NCBI GenBank assembly: GCA_037447655.1
Contig: JBBHKE010000766.1
Span: 143,209 to 207,208 of the forward strand
From: Zygnema cylindricum
Lineage: Eukaryota > Streptophyta > Zygnematophyceae > Zygnematales > Zygnemataceae
Direction of reading: 5' to 3'
Length of the DNA stretch: 64,000 bases
The notes under the pieces were generated by a model. It was not told the origin of the DNA and made no database searches. It was given only the letters and a program-made list of their open reading frames with translations. Positions 32,830-43,843 of this stretch are shown piece by piece. Positions within the stretch are counted from its first letter, which is position 1. Each line of letters starts with the position of its first letter. The position numbers and the translations under genes are program-made.

Positions 32830-33377
32830 CACCACAATCGCATATTAGCGCATAAAGTTTTTTTTTAGCGATAGAATAATTACTACAATCTGATTCTAAT
32901 TAGAGTAATGAAAAAATTAGAGTAAAAATAGAAAATAATTAGAGTTATGAACTCTAATTTGTGAGATATAACTTTTTCAAAAGGAATTTACCTAATTTAT
33001 GCGGTACTCTAATTTGGCGGCTTAATATCTCATACTGTGAATAAGGTATTCGTACAGAATCTGACAAAACGTACAGTTTATCGTCATTATGACGTTTGCA
33101 ATACGTGGTTTGTTTAAACGCAGTTATATGATAACGGCATGTATTAAATCATTATTTGTACCTTTTTACTTATAAAAGTACAGTTTTGCACGGTCGGTCG
33201 TCGTCCGTACTCCACACTATTTAAAAAAAACCTATATTAGAGTTATTTTACGCTAAATAAACCTTACCTTAAATAGTATAATGAAAATTTTATAATCATT
33301 TACTCTATTTAACGTGATAGAGTTGAAATTTAGGGCGACCGAATTTGCGTTATTTACTCTAATTACAATTCGCGGTG
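32830..33377. mobile_element. Long TA-flanked MITE, CACCG family
   Basis: Ends CACCACAATCGCATATTAGC and the inverted CACCGCGAATTGTAATTAGA, with TA at 32828-32829 and 33378-33379. It contains AATTAGAGTAA repeats and a unique middle with CGTACAG words. Its right TA overlaps the first two bases of the TATCGG element that follows. Confidence 0.7.
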
Positions 33378-34350
33378 TAGTGTTGTGTATCGGTAAAAAC
33401 TTATCGCGATAAAACCGATACCAATAGTTATCGGTTATCGTCGTGTTGTGTATCGGTAAAAACTTATCGCGATAACACCGATACCGATAGTTATCGGTTA
33501 TCGAACGGTCAGCGGTACCGATATATCGGTCCGAGACTAACAAATTCCATATCGGCGATAACTATAAAAATATATAGTATGCATATTATAGTACCTTATT
33601 AAATACTGTATTATACTATTTACATTATATAGTGTGTCATGCCACGTGCACGATTTTGTTACGTAACAATTAATTGAAATTTATTACGGGCAATGCAGCA
33701 CAGAAAATGTGGCCGGTTAACAGAACATTTTTTTTTTACGGCGACGTACAAAATTTAGGCAAACTGGTGAACATGGAACGGAAAAAGTACGCCAGACACA
33801 AAGTACAACGGACGCAAAATAATATTCTGCGCGCCGCCGGAATCGAACGGACGACTTGGAATGAAAAGTACGAGCGGACGACCAGCGTGAGCGCTGGCAT
33901 CCAGGAATGGCTCTTTTGGCACCTTATGCCAAAAAAAATGACAGATTGACACGTGGCAGGTGTCCAGTGGATCCCAAGGAATAAAGGGACAAAGCCATGG
34001 CGTCGGATGTGAAAGGTACATCGTTTGAATTGGATCCGTACCAAAACCGTACAGACGTCATGGCGGCTACTGTACTTTCTGCGCGCCCGGGGAATATGAC
34101 GTACAGCTGAGTGTACATGCCGTACATCTATACGTATGGCCCGTACATTTATCTGTACGATCCGTACATTTATCGCCGATAGTTATCGTTATCGGTGTTA
34201 TCTCCGATAAGTATCCGATATTATCGGCTACATATCGGCGAAAAGACCGATAACGATATGTCGAACCAATATATCGATTATCGGGAACCCAAAAAAAGGT
34301 CCATATCGGTTATCGGTAAATGCTTGCCGATACACAACACTAGGTTATCG
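33378..34350. mobile_element. hAT-like TATCGG element nested in an older copy
   Basis: The inner element (33441-34342) has ends TCGTGTTGTGTATCGGTAA and, inverted, TAGTGTTGTGTATCGGCAA, and is flanked by the exact 8-bp duplication GGTTATCG (33433-33440, 34343-34350). The duplicated target is itself the subterminal part of another copy: 33378-33440 is that copy's left end and 34351 onward its continuation. Ends TAGTG and the 8-bp duplication fit the hAT superfamily. No transposase. Confidence 0.82.
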
Positions 34351-35286
34351 TACGGTCAGAGGTCCCGATATATCGGTCCCAGACCAACAAATTCCATATC
34401 GGCGATAACTTAAAAAATATATAGTACGCATACTATAGTACTTTATAATATACTGTATTACACTATTTACATTATATAGCGTGGCATGCCACGTATAGCA
34501 TTCTGTTCCGTATCTATTTATCTGAAAATTATTACGGACAGCGCAGCACGTAAACGTAGACAAATTTAAAATAATACTTTATTAGTTCTAATACTATACT
34601 ACCAAAACGAAAAATATAAAATACATTGTAAAATTTGAGAACCAAACTTAAAAAAAAAAAACAAACATCGCCACACAAATTGAAGTTCATAAATCTAATT
34701 GTTTTTCTCTTTTTTACTCTTATTTTTTCTTTTACTCTAATTACGACTATGTATATTGTACAAGAGTGTCCGTATCATCCAACATTATTGTACTTTGTAT
34801 GCTCGACTGGAATAAAATAAAGAACTCCTTAATGCAAATTCCACGGAAAGTCCGGCCATTATCACGATTAGTGGAGGACCAAACCCTTTGATAAGTTGGA
34901 GCCATCCACATGAAACCAACGCTAAGAATGTACATTCAGAACTTTTAAGATGTAGCGTAAGCGTATCGCATTCGCTCCATAGTTCAAAAGTAGGTGAAAG
35001 TAGGCCAATACAATATGCCTATTGTACGCAAAATATACAATATGACCTTAAGACCCATTTTGTATTCGGACCTATTCGGACCAATTAAAACATTCGGACC
35101 AAATTTTTTTATTTACACCGTCAGATTCGGACGATCGGACGGTCGCTGATCAAAGAAGCGATCTAAGAAGATCACATGGAAAGCCCATAACACAACTTAC
35201 GCTAAAGGCGGCCTACAAAAGGCCTACAAAAAAACGCCTACTTTTGAACTATGATTCGTTCCATAACTCCTCATATCGCATATTAG
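34351..35286. repeat. Remainder of the older TATCGG copy and dispersed repeat
   Basis: 34351-34640 parallels the interior of the inner element (CATATCGGCGATAACTT, GTGGCATGCCACGT) and, reversed, 18355-18550. 34960-35260 matches 17530-17840 in inverse orientation. No far end was found, so the limits are approximate. Confidence 0.6.
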
Positions 35287-35288
35287 TA

Positions 35289-35505
35289 CACCGCTAATTG
35301 TTATTACTGTTTATGATTTTTTGCCACAAAAAACATATTTTCTACGTACACAGCGGCTATATTATGGATCAAATGGTTACAATTGAACGTTAAAATTCTC
35401 ACCTTCCGATTGGAGGTCCTGGTGTATTAATCGGACAAGTGTGCATGGAAGAAAAGCTATATTAAGTGGTGAAAAAATTGTTAACGCTAGTATCGATACA
35501 CTGTG
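35289..35505. mobile_element. TA-flanked MITE, CACCG family, diverged
   Basis: Left end CACCGCTAATTGTTATTACT and right end GCTAGTATCGATACACTGTG, with TA on each side. The inner ATATTTTCTACGTACACA and GACAAGTGTGCATGGAAG arms match the copies at 36980 and 37209. Confidence 0.68.
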
Positions 35506-35566
35506 TAGCTTTTCCAAAGCCTCGATACAAAATCGGTTCCGCATAAGTTACGGGATTTGAAAAAAC

Positions 35567-36847
35567 CAGTGTGGTGTATCGGCAAGGTTTTGCCGATAAT
35601 CGATATGTACCTTTTTTGGCTTGCTGATCATCAATATATTGGAACGATATATCGAAACTGTTGTTATTGCCGATAATTAACCGATAATATCGGTTTTTCA
35701 TAGCGATTACACCAGTACCGATAACTATCGGCGATGATTGTACGGTTATCACGGTACAATTGTACGGTTTATTCCGTCGTATTGGACCTACGTTATTCCG
35801 TTACACAGTGTATGAAAAAGATTGTTGCACGTGCCATGCCACGCTATATACAGTGAAAAATATAATACAGTATATAATAAATTGTTTTTATGTAGCGTAC
35901 TGTATTTTTCCACTTATTGCCAAAAAGGAATATGTTGGTCTCGGTGCGATATAAAGGGACCCCTGAGCGTCAGAGGTCCCAAAAGCCAAAAAATTTCATA
36001 CCCGAAACCGACCGGTTTTTTTTTTCAAAATCTGAGTAACCGACGCCCGACCGAGTTTTGTCACGCTCCAAAATTGTTAACCGTTAACCGACCGTCGTTT
36101 ACGAAAAAAAAAAAAAACCGAATCTTGATTTTTCGCGACAAACCGTGCCCGCCCGTAACTGAAAAAGTACAAAATTAATCAATGTAATACGGAATAAGCC
36201 AATAATTACAATTTGTCGCGTTCCTTAAGATTTGCGAAATGAATAGTGTACTACTGTGTTAGATTTGCGACGCTTTGTCGCGTTGCTTAAGATTTTCGAA
36301 ATGAATAGTATACTACCGTGTCAGATTTGCGACGCTTTGTCGCGTTCCCTTTGATTTGCGAAATAAATAGCTTACTACAGTACCGTGTCAAATTTGCGAA
36401 GCTAATCATGATGTCACGTACTTCCACGATGCCAAAGAGTACAAAGTACATGAATGTTGGATTATCTTTTTGTAAGATTCGCGAAATGAATAGTGTTAGT
36501 ACCGTGTCAGATTTGCGACGCTAATCATGATGCCACGTACTTCCACGATACCAGAAGTACAAAGAACAATAATGTTGGAAAAAAAAAGTACAAATTTTTC
36601 TTTTTTTTGGGTTTTTTGTTTGACCGACCGTAACTGACCGTTTTTTTTTTCTTGGTGAGTCAACCGACCGTAACCGCCCGACCCCCAAAATTTGGCAACC
36701 GAATCCGTTCCGGATCCGGCGCGGGCTGTCGGTTAACGGTCGTCATGGTTTCGGTTGACCGTTTGCAACCTCTGCTGAGGGTTCGATAACCGATAACTAT
36801 CGGTATCGATGTTATCGCGATAAATTTCTTGCCGATACAAAACACTA
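35567..36847 (-). mobile_element. TATCGG hAT-like element, interrupted by another hAT MITE
   Basis: Left end CAGTGTGGTGTATCGGCAAGG, right end GCCGATACAAAACACTA. Without the 804-bp insertion and its duplication the element is about 470 bp and continuous: ATATAAAGGGACCCCTGAG on one side and GTTCGATAACCGATAAC on the other match the intact copies. Outer duplication is only an approximate A-rich match. Confidence 0.72.
35971..36774. mobile_element. hAT-like MITE (CAGAGG family) nested in a TATCGG element
   Basis: Ends CAGAGGTCCCAAA and, inverted, CAGAGGTTGCAAAC, flanked by CTGAGCGT (35963-35970) and CTGAGGGT (36775-36782), 7 of 8 identical. Reverse orientation to the copy at 73-641. It is longer because a unit of about 70 bases (TTTGCGAAATGAATAGTxTACTACxGTGTCAGA) is repeated four times at 36180-36540. 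Confidence 0.83.
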
Positions 36848-36979
36848 AGAAAAATCCCTACCGATAATTGTCCTTAGATTGCAGTTTCACTACAGAATAC
36901 AATCACACAAAATCCCAAACAGATATTGTCAGCAGCTGACGTGGCAAAAGGTTTTGAAACTTTTTAGTATTGTACGGCA

Positions 36980-37196
36980 CACAGTGTATCGCTATTAGTG
37001 TTAATAACTTTCCCGCCACTTAAAGAATATTTTTTCCGCACACACATGTCGGCTTTTAGATCCGACGGTTGCAATTGAAAGGTAAGATTCCCAGTTTCCT
37101 GTTGGCAGTCTCAAATTGAAAATCAGACAAGTGTGTACGGAGAAAAGAAGTTTTAAGTGGCGAAAAAGACATGAACACTAATAGAGATTCACGGTG
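36980..37196. mobile_element. CACCG-family MITE, first of an adjacent pair
   Basis: Left end CACAGTGTATCGCTATTAGT (diverged), right end ACTAATAGAGATTCACGGTG followed by TA. Only about 12 bases (TACAGTACAGTA) separate it from the next copy. Confidence 0.72.
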
Positions 37197-37208
37197 TACA
37201 GTACAGTA

Positions 37209-37435
37209 CACCGTGTATCGCGATTAGTGTTAATATTTTTTTTTGCCGCTTAAAACATCTTTTATCCGTACACAATTGTCGGATTTTCAATTTGAGACTG
37301 CCAATCGGAAGCTGAAAATTCTACCTTTCTATTGCAACCGTCGGATCTAATCGATCCACGATCAGACAAGTGTGTAGGGAAAAAATATGTTTTAAGAGAC
37401 GAAAAAGATATCAACACTAATAGCGTTTCACGGTG
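37209..37435. mobile_element. CACCG-family MITE, second of the pair
   Basis: Left end CACCGTGTATCGCGATTAGT preceded by TA, right end ACTAATAGCGTTTCACGGTG. Internal arms (ACATCTTTTATCCGTACACA / GTGTGTAGGGAAAAAATATG) form the usual imperfect hairpin. Confidence 0.74.
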
Positions 37436-37924
37436 TGTACGGTATAATGCCAATTTTAAAAGATAAAAGTCAAACCGTCAGCAAAACTGCGCTGACGTGT
37501 CAGCTTTCAGATTATTCATGGAAATTGTCAGCAACTGACATGGCAAAAAATACAAAAATAAGCAATACCAGACGGCAGCATGCCAAGCTTTAAAATTTAA
37601 ACCATCGACGTGTCGAACGAAGGGAAAAATGTTTTTTTTGTTTTTGTCTTTTTGTGTGACTTGATAGCGCGAACAGTTCCGCTTTTTGCTTCCACAATCC
37701 TGGGAAGGCGCTAGAATGTTGATGACGTGGCATTCTAAAAAAAAAAGGAAAATGACATAAAAAAAAAGAAATCGTTTAAAAAAAAAACAAAAAAAAAAAA
37801 AAAAATGTTTTTTGGATTTAAGTAACTCGCTTTTGCATTCACCGCCTTGTTTTTCTTCCTTTTTTTTGTTTTTTGTTTTTTTTTTCCATTCAGTTTGTAG
37901 ATTTTTTTTTATTTTTTTCGTTAA
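37436..37924. other. AT-rich intergenic stretch
   Basis: Homopolymer A and T runs and scattered GACGTGGCA words. Nothing else supported. Confidence 0.5.
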
Positions 37925-39647
37925 GGTATGGCCCCATGTGGCTAAGGGTACGTCCCCATGTATTAAAGTACATACTTTTCTCTGTCTTTTTGCCCTTAAA
38001 TTCAGGGAACTTTGAAAAAAACTTTAGCCGTACGAGAAAATCATTTTTACCAAAGTAAAATTAACGTCAATTCATTATTTGGATGTACGGCGTGTTTGTC
38101 GCTATGTGAACGCATTTTGGCGTTTTCCCCTTTTCGACCACCGGGCAAGAAAATCCAGCCCAAAAAAAAACATCATCTAAAATCACCTCGAGGGGGTGAT
38201 TTTAGTTGAAGTACCGCCCAGAGAGCGAATGAAAAACGAACCACCACGCGCCACACGATTTGTGAATTTTTTGGACGAGGGAGAGTCCTCACTATTTTTC
38301 TCCGTACCCGTCACGCGTTATGTACGGAAAGAAATTTGCAGGGGTCTCGGACTTTCACTTGCATTCATGGGTCCTTTGCATAATTTTTCGCCGTTGTCAC
38401 CTCTCCTCTCTCCCTCTCATACTATCGCTTGTATCTCACACTTTTTAAAATGAGACACTACAATATTGGTATAAAATGAAAGATCTTTAAAAAATATATT
38501 TTTTGAAAATTTTTAGATTTTTATTTAATGGCAAATCGAGTGAAAAAAGTAGAAAAAGCGAAATCAGAAAACCATGGCGGAAAGTTCTTGAATCCGTGAC
38601 GTCGACGTTGTCACAAGTGAGCGTGACGTCACAATGTCACCATCCCTAAACATTTGCAATTTCACAAAAATCTCGGCATCTACAACTGTCGCTGTATTTG
38701 TTCGCGTCACTAATCGTCAAAAGTTTCGTAGTCGCCTTCAATCGTCACAAGTTGTACCTACGTCTACGACCGTCACATGTCAAAGTTCCGATTTCATTTT
38801 CGCACATTGGGACGCTCTTCAAAGTAGTACGGCGAATCTTCACTACAGTCCAAAATACTTTATCAAAGTACCGATTACATGGGGACGTACCCTAAGTTCA
38901 AGTTTTTATCTGTCGTTTTCCTTTCAAACCTAGCGTCAACTACCTAAGCTGCGACCGTACAAAGAAATCGCAAATTCGTAAAGTACAATTTGCGTCATTC
39001 TCGAACTTAGGATGTACAAAAACTTGTCGTCTTGCGTTTTTCCGACCCACTGTCACGTCATCTTCAAACTTATCATAAAACACATCGGCAATGTGTTTAA
39101 GCTAAGTAAAAATGTTTACACCAATAAGAATATATATTTCCACGTGGGAAAAGTTTTCAAAAGTTTTTGACTAAAAAAAGTTAAGGGCTGTTCGTTTTTG
39201 TCCGCATGCACCTTGTACGGTTTTTTTTTTTTGCATGTGCTCGAGGTTGCAGTGTCATTTTACGCAAAGTTGAAAAATCTGTGATTGTGAAAAACCTGCG
39301 AAGTCATGGCGGCCTGACAGGAGAGGTTTACGCAAAGAAATGTTGAACTGCCACGGCTGCAAGGCTGTAAGTCTACGATGTCACGCAATGACATGCGAGA
39401 TACGGAATCATTTCAAAAATTACGATGTGTCTTGCGACCCTTCAAAAAGTTTAGAATATAAACGGTGCAGCAAAGACAAATTGTACAAGGTGACAGCTCT
39501 CACGGGTATTGTTGACGGGTACAATCGTCACAAACTTAAGTAACAATTTCGATTAAACATATAGAGACACCTGAAATCCGGGTCCGCCGGATCCGCGCTA
39601 AAATACAAAGTAAGTTTGCTAAGTTGCAAGTACATGGGGCCTTACCC
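37925..39647. mobile_element. Outer PIF/Harbinger-like element
   Basis: Ends GGTATGGCCCCATGTG and, inverted, GGGTAAGGCCCCATGTAC, next to TAA (left) and TTA (right). It encloses the inner element at 37946-38892 near its left end. The right half holds CGTCAC/GTGACA-rich sequence and small frames without recognisable domains. No transposase. Confidence 0.62.
37946..38892. mobile_element. Inner PIF/Harbinger-like element, 947 bp
   Basis: Perfect inverted ends GGGTACGTCCCCATGT / ACATGGGGACGTACCC, directly flanked by TAA on both sides (37943-37945, 38893-38895). This is the 3-bp duplication typical of PIF/Harbinger. The interior is related, in inverse orientation, to 20418-21394. Confidence 0.82.
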
Positions 39648-39650
39648 TTA

Positions 39651-40105
39651 GTCAAATCAAGTCAATTTTGGGTAAAAAATTATGTAATCAGGAGAAAAGT
39701 AAGAAAATAGTTAGGTTGAGGTAACAAAAAAAGGAAAATTTAGGAAAAAATTGTAAAATATTATGGACATTATTGGAAAGTTAGTTTTGTTAAAGGTTTC
39801 GCGTCAATTTTTAAAAGATTCCTGAAAGAATTTTGGGTAACTTTTGAAAAAAATTGACGAAATTTACACAAAACTACAAGGTAAAAAAATGAAAAATTTA
39901 TGAAATTTGATTACAATGTCAAATTTAGTGACAATGTCAAAATTTATTTCCGCTAAAATTATTTTAAAACACTTTCTTAATCAGTAAAGAAAAAAAAATA
40001 ACTGGTTTCTTAATTCACTTTTAAAATTTCTTCTCTCTTCGTCCTTTCCATTTCGCATCCTCCCTCTCCACCCAATCCCTCCCTCCATCCCTCTCTCCCT
40101 CCCTC
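39651..40105. other. AT-rich stretch ending in a CT-rich tract
   Basis: Non-coding; 40030-40105 is CCCTCC/CTCTCC-rich. No gene or element end recognised before the LTR that starts at 40106. Confidence 0.5.
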
Positions 40106-40693
40106 TGTTGGTTTTGTACGATTTTGGGTGACAAAATCCATCACCGATTTTACCCTACCACAGTCACATCATGGAGTACAACGGTTCGTACGGAATATCG
40201 ATGGAATTTTCGGAGGACATTGGTTCGCTTTTCATGAGAACATTTGCATTTATTTGTAGTGTTGGCTGGGTAGCGGCAGACTTTGTACATGTGTCATTAT
40301 ATGATTGGACCAAGAGTGTAGGCATGATTTATTAGATGCACATTAGAAACATACAAATAGACATCATTGCAAAAGAGAAAACTTCGACCTTAATCAGTCA
40401 ATCATTCATAAAGTATTCGACCAACAGACTATAAAGAGTAGTGTTTAAAGATCAAGTTTTATCAGGAGAGTCTTTTCAATTGTACTTCCTAAACTGTTAT
40501 AATCAAAGCTACGCCTATCTGAAAACCTATCTCCATGGTCAGGATGTGATCGCTATTCCCCACTTTGTCTTCTAGTGCTATCTTGCTTATTCTTGTGACT
40601 CATTTGACCCATATCCGTGATATCTGCGCTAAAATATATAGGTTCGTGGCTGCGGGCTTGCTCCGGTAGCTCAGATTTCCTACCAAGGCAACA
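40106..40693 (+). repeat. Probable 5' LTR of element C
   Basis: Inferred from TGTTG/CAACA termini and the primer site right after it. No second copy exists in the window, so the left limit rests on the terminal bases alone. Confidence 0.6.
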
Positions 40694-40708
40694 GGTTATG
40701 GGCCCACC
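40694..40708 (+). other. Primer-binding site of element C (half-tRNA type)
   Basis: GGTTATGGGCCCACC, identical over 15 bases to the site of element A. Confidence 0.8.
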
Positions 40709-40800
40709 CTTAAGGGGGCCCAAGTGAGTTCAGAACTGTAGTTAGCCAAAGTAAAGACGACCATATACCAGAGGCCGGCAGTCAAGCCGAGTCGGGAAAC

Positions 40801-41470
40801 ATGTCCCGACATGAGATCCCTATTATACAAACATGCGATCAGAAATCAGAATTGGACAGCATTAAGGGAGGTAGCCTTGAGGAAGAGCCTCAAGGATCAG
40901 GAGAACACACGCAAAGATCACAAACATCCAGGGGATCCCTAAAAGACAGGATGGAGGCTATGCGAGCGGTCACAACGGCCTCATACTCAGAGAAGGGATG
41001 GAGATCAGAGCAAACATCTCTTATTTCAACAGCTTGCTAGTCAACGTCCATAAATCAAACACAAACGTCCCAATAGCATCAAATTTCACTGTCAATCTTG
41101 TCCTTCCCGCAAAGGTTCTTAGCTACCCTTACCTGGTTGGAGAACAAGGAGTCATCATAGTGGAATTGGGAGGAGGTCGTGGAGGATTTGCTGTGACAAG
41201 AAGACTTCACTGGTGTGATGGTGCCCAAGGTGGAGCCCATCAAGCAACAGCAGGGCGGTCAAAAGTCAAAAGACTGACAACAGGGTGACAAACAATAGAA
41301 ACACAAGTGTTTCTACTGTCAGAAGAGGGGTCATCAAATATCCGTTTGCAGGAAATCGAAACAAGACATGGGACACCAGCATGGAAGAACAACAGATTTC
41401 ACGAGTGTAAAGGAGTCCGTTGCATTGGCTGCAACAACAACAATTCCTCAAGGAGGAGATCTTCACGATT
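40801..41470 (+). pseudogene. gag: Element C gag remnant
   Basis: Opens MSRHEIPIIQTCDQKSELDS in frame 1, switches to another frame at about 41000-41200 (EIRANISYFNSLLVNVHKSN), and returns to frame 1 for a zinc knuckle C-x2-C-x4-H-x4-C (CFYCQKRGHQISVC, 41308-41349). The capsid region is very short, so most of gag is deleted. Several stops lie between the parts. Confidence 0.6.
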
Positions 41471-42042
41471 CAGATTGGATCATTGACTCAGGGACTTCGA
41501 CTCACATGACATTCAGGCGAGACTAGCTAACAAATTACAAAACAATCTCTTGCACTAACATCCAAATGGCAGAGAAAAACACCACCACAACATTGGGGAA
41601 AGGAGACGTCAAGATTGAGGTAACCATTCATGGTAGGAAAGCAACCAGAACCATCACAGACGTGCTTTACGTTCCTGACCTCAAAAGGAACCTCTACTCG
41701 CTTTCTCAAGCGCAGGACAGAGGCATAATGTCAACGTGGCACACACGTGGGGTAATTGAACTCACCAAAGCAGGGGAGCCAATTGCAGTAGGGGATCGCA
41801 GAGGAGACCGTATGTATCATCTCATCTCTTCTCCAAAGACGCATCAGCATACCCAACCGCAGATAGATGGGAGCAAGGTGAAAACCAACTCTGAAGGTAA
41901 GAACAACAACACAAGTGTTAGCATAGGCAAGAACACAGATATCAGAATTTGCACGATTATCTGCGTTAAGGGCACAACAACCAACTTCAACAGCACGGTA
42001 ATCACAAAAGCTATCAAGGACCTAGATTCCCATAAGGGCTAA
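41471..42042 (+). pseudogene. pol: Element C aspartic protease
   Basis: DWIIDSGTSTHMTF carries the catalytic Asp (codon 41485-41487), followed by a TAG at 41524. The open frame 41566-42042 contains GKGDVKIEVTIHG, TDVLYVPDLKRNLYSLSQAQ and GDRMYHLISS, the usual C-terminal half of a copia protease. The GAG-pre-integrase segment expected next is absent. Confidence 0.72.
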
Positions 42043-42084
42043 GGTGGCCAGCAAATAAATGCAGACTGCAACGACGCCAAAGAG

Positions 42085-43025
42085 ATGGTCATAGCAGCAG
42101 AAGAAATTGAGCAAACACAAATCTGCGTCAAACAGTGCACGGAAAAAGATTTCGGGAAAATTGCACATTGTAGGAAATCAAACAGCAATGAGATAGTTCT
42201 TCTACTCATGGGGCTCGTAGAGTCTTACCATGCAGGAGAAGCCAAACAGTGGCTTAGCGTTGCCCATTGCGACAAAGGAAAGACCAACCAAGTCAAGGTT
42301 GGAAACAAAGAAATCATCGGGAGTGATGATAACGCCATTGTAAGCCAAAGTGATGTCTTGAGTTTAGTATAACAAGTGTTGATATGTGTAGAAACACAAA
42401 GGAACAAACAGAGGGAAGGGGAATTAAGGAAAGCGTAGAGGGCAATCAAACCAAATCAAAAGATGTATGCCCAAGAGAAGGTCAAAATTCTAACCGAACA
42501 ACTTGTGATAGCGAATTAACAATAGATGTTCAAATCAAAGAAAAAGAAAATAGAATCAGCAAAGACTCACTGCCTTGCAAGATAAATGGTACTACTGGCA
42601 GCATGAACATTAGCCGTCAATACATGGCTAGACTTGATGAAGTGGCAGACAATCCTAGAGGGACAAATCTGCACAAAATGATAAGCAGCAAAAATCAGGC
42701 AAAAGATAAGTTGCAGAAAAGAAGGATAGAGAAGCTTGCTAAAAATCGAGATCCTATCCACAAATCATTTTGCAACGGAAGCGATGGTAAGCAAACGCAA
42801 GCCGACAAAGACCTCACAAAAATAGAGGGGAAGTTGGGAAGTTGTGGGAGACCCAATGGCGGTACAGATGGGGGAATGGTGTGCTTACCGAAAAGCACAT
42901 TGGAGGAAGGAAAGGTCGAAATGAGCAGATCAACAGTAGCCAGGCCCAACTCAAAACATCCTAATGTCGCACAGGTATACCCAAGCAAGGGAGCATACAA
43001 AACCTCCACAGCATCGAAGGCATAG
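42085..43025 (+). other. Two open frames of unknown nature in element C
   Basis: 42085-42372 (95 codons) continues the protease frame after one stop. 42384-43025 (213 codons) is in another frame, rich in Lys, Asn, Thr and Gly (KSKDVCPREGQNSN, MNISRQYMARLDEV). I recognise no domain and no transmembrane segment. They sit exactly where integrase and RT should be. They could be an acquired sequence, a decayed extension or chance frames in A-rich DNA. Confidence 0.35.
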
Positions 43026-43843
43026 AATCTGGCTTAGGTCAAAGAAAGGATGGCAGTAAGTGAATCAATCATCAAACTTTCAAGCATAAAGGTAAGAGGT
43101 AGAGGAATGATTTATGCCAGAACCATGACGAGACACACAGAAAACATAGTAGAGAAACCTAGTTTTTCTAAGACCTGATTGAACCTTAAAACATCCAAAA
43201 CAATGAACAAGTGGAAGTCTTACCAGGGCAGCCGAACGGTAACCCCAAGATGGAGAAGGCCCAAGGAGGTCAGACAGAGGATTCAGGTAACTCTAAGAGG
43301 GAGAAGGTCCAAGGATTCAGACAGGTATAGAAGATTTAAATGACGGAGAGTCATGAATCAACAACAGGATCAAGAATCCGACCACAGAGAATCTGCATAA
43401 GAAGGAACCCACGGGAAAGGTAAAATTCCAAAACGTCTAGAAAAATGCGGAAATAGAAAACAGATTGACAAACTTAGCTGGAAAGAAAAAAGGCAGCTCA
43501 ATAGATAGACGGGAGGGGCAGATAGTAACTCACCACATCACCTCACAGAGTAGCAAGATAGTTGGAGAACCAAAATCAGATTTGACGTACATCTCAAGTA
43601 CACTAGTATTTCCGGTACAACACAAGTATAAGACGTAGGACTCATAACACATTATTTACCCAGACTTCCAAGTAGTAAACTACCGACTGTTTTTGGGAAA
43701 CTTCTGAGTATCATATCTTTTCAGTGTTTATGCTACTCTATATTCTGATAGAGATTTGTGAGGTTTGGATGCTTGTATAAGAATTGGTGAGCACTTGAAA
43801 ACCGTTGTTTGGTATAATTCTTGATTTCTTCTGAGAGTGTATC

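Larger units (their letters stand above)
40106..43580 (+). mobile_element. Copia-type element C, 5' part, lacking integrase and RT
   Basis: A putative 5' LTR (40106-40693) begins TGTTGG and ends GGCAACA, then the primer site GGTTATGGGCCCACC. Gag with a zinc knuckle and a protease follow. After about 42042 no integrase, RT or RNase H motif can be found in any frame; instead there are two open frames of unknown nature. No 3' LTR is seen: the sequence is cut at 43580/43581 by the truncated LTR of B2. Confidence 0.7.

Noticed and set aside
33674-33949. 91-codon plus frame in a TATCGG element
   Set aside because: No domain; lies in the interior of a non-autonomous element whose relatives do not keep the frame.
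35567-35570. TA as a target duplication of the TATCGG family
   Set aside because: The nested copy at 33441-34342 shows the TA belongs to the element end (TAGTG...) and the true duplication is 8 bp.
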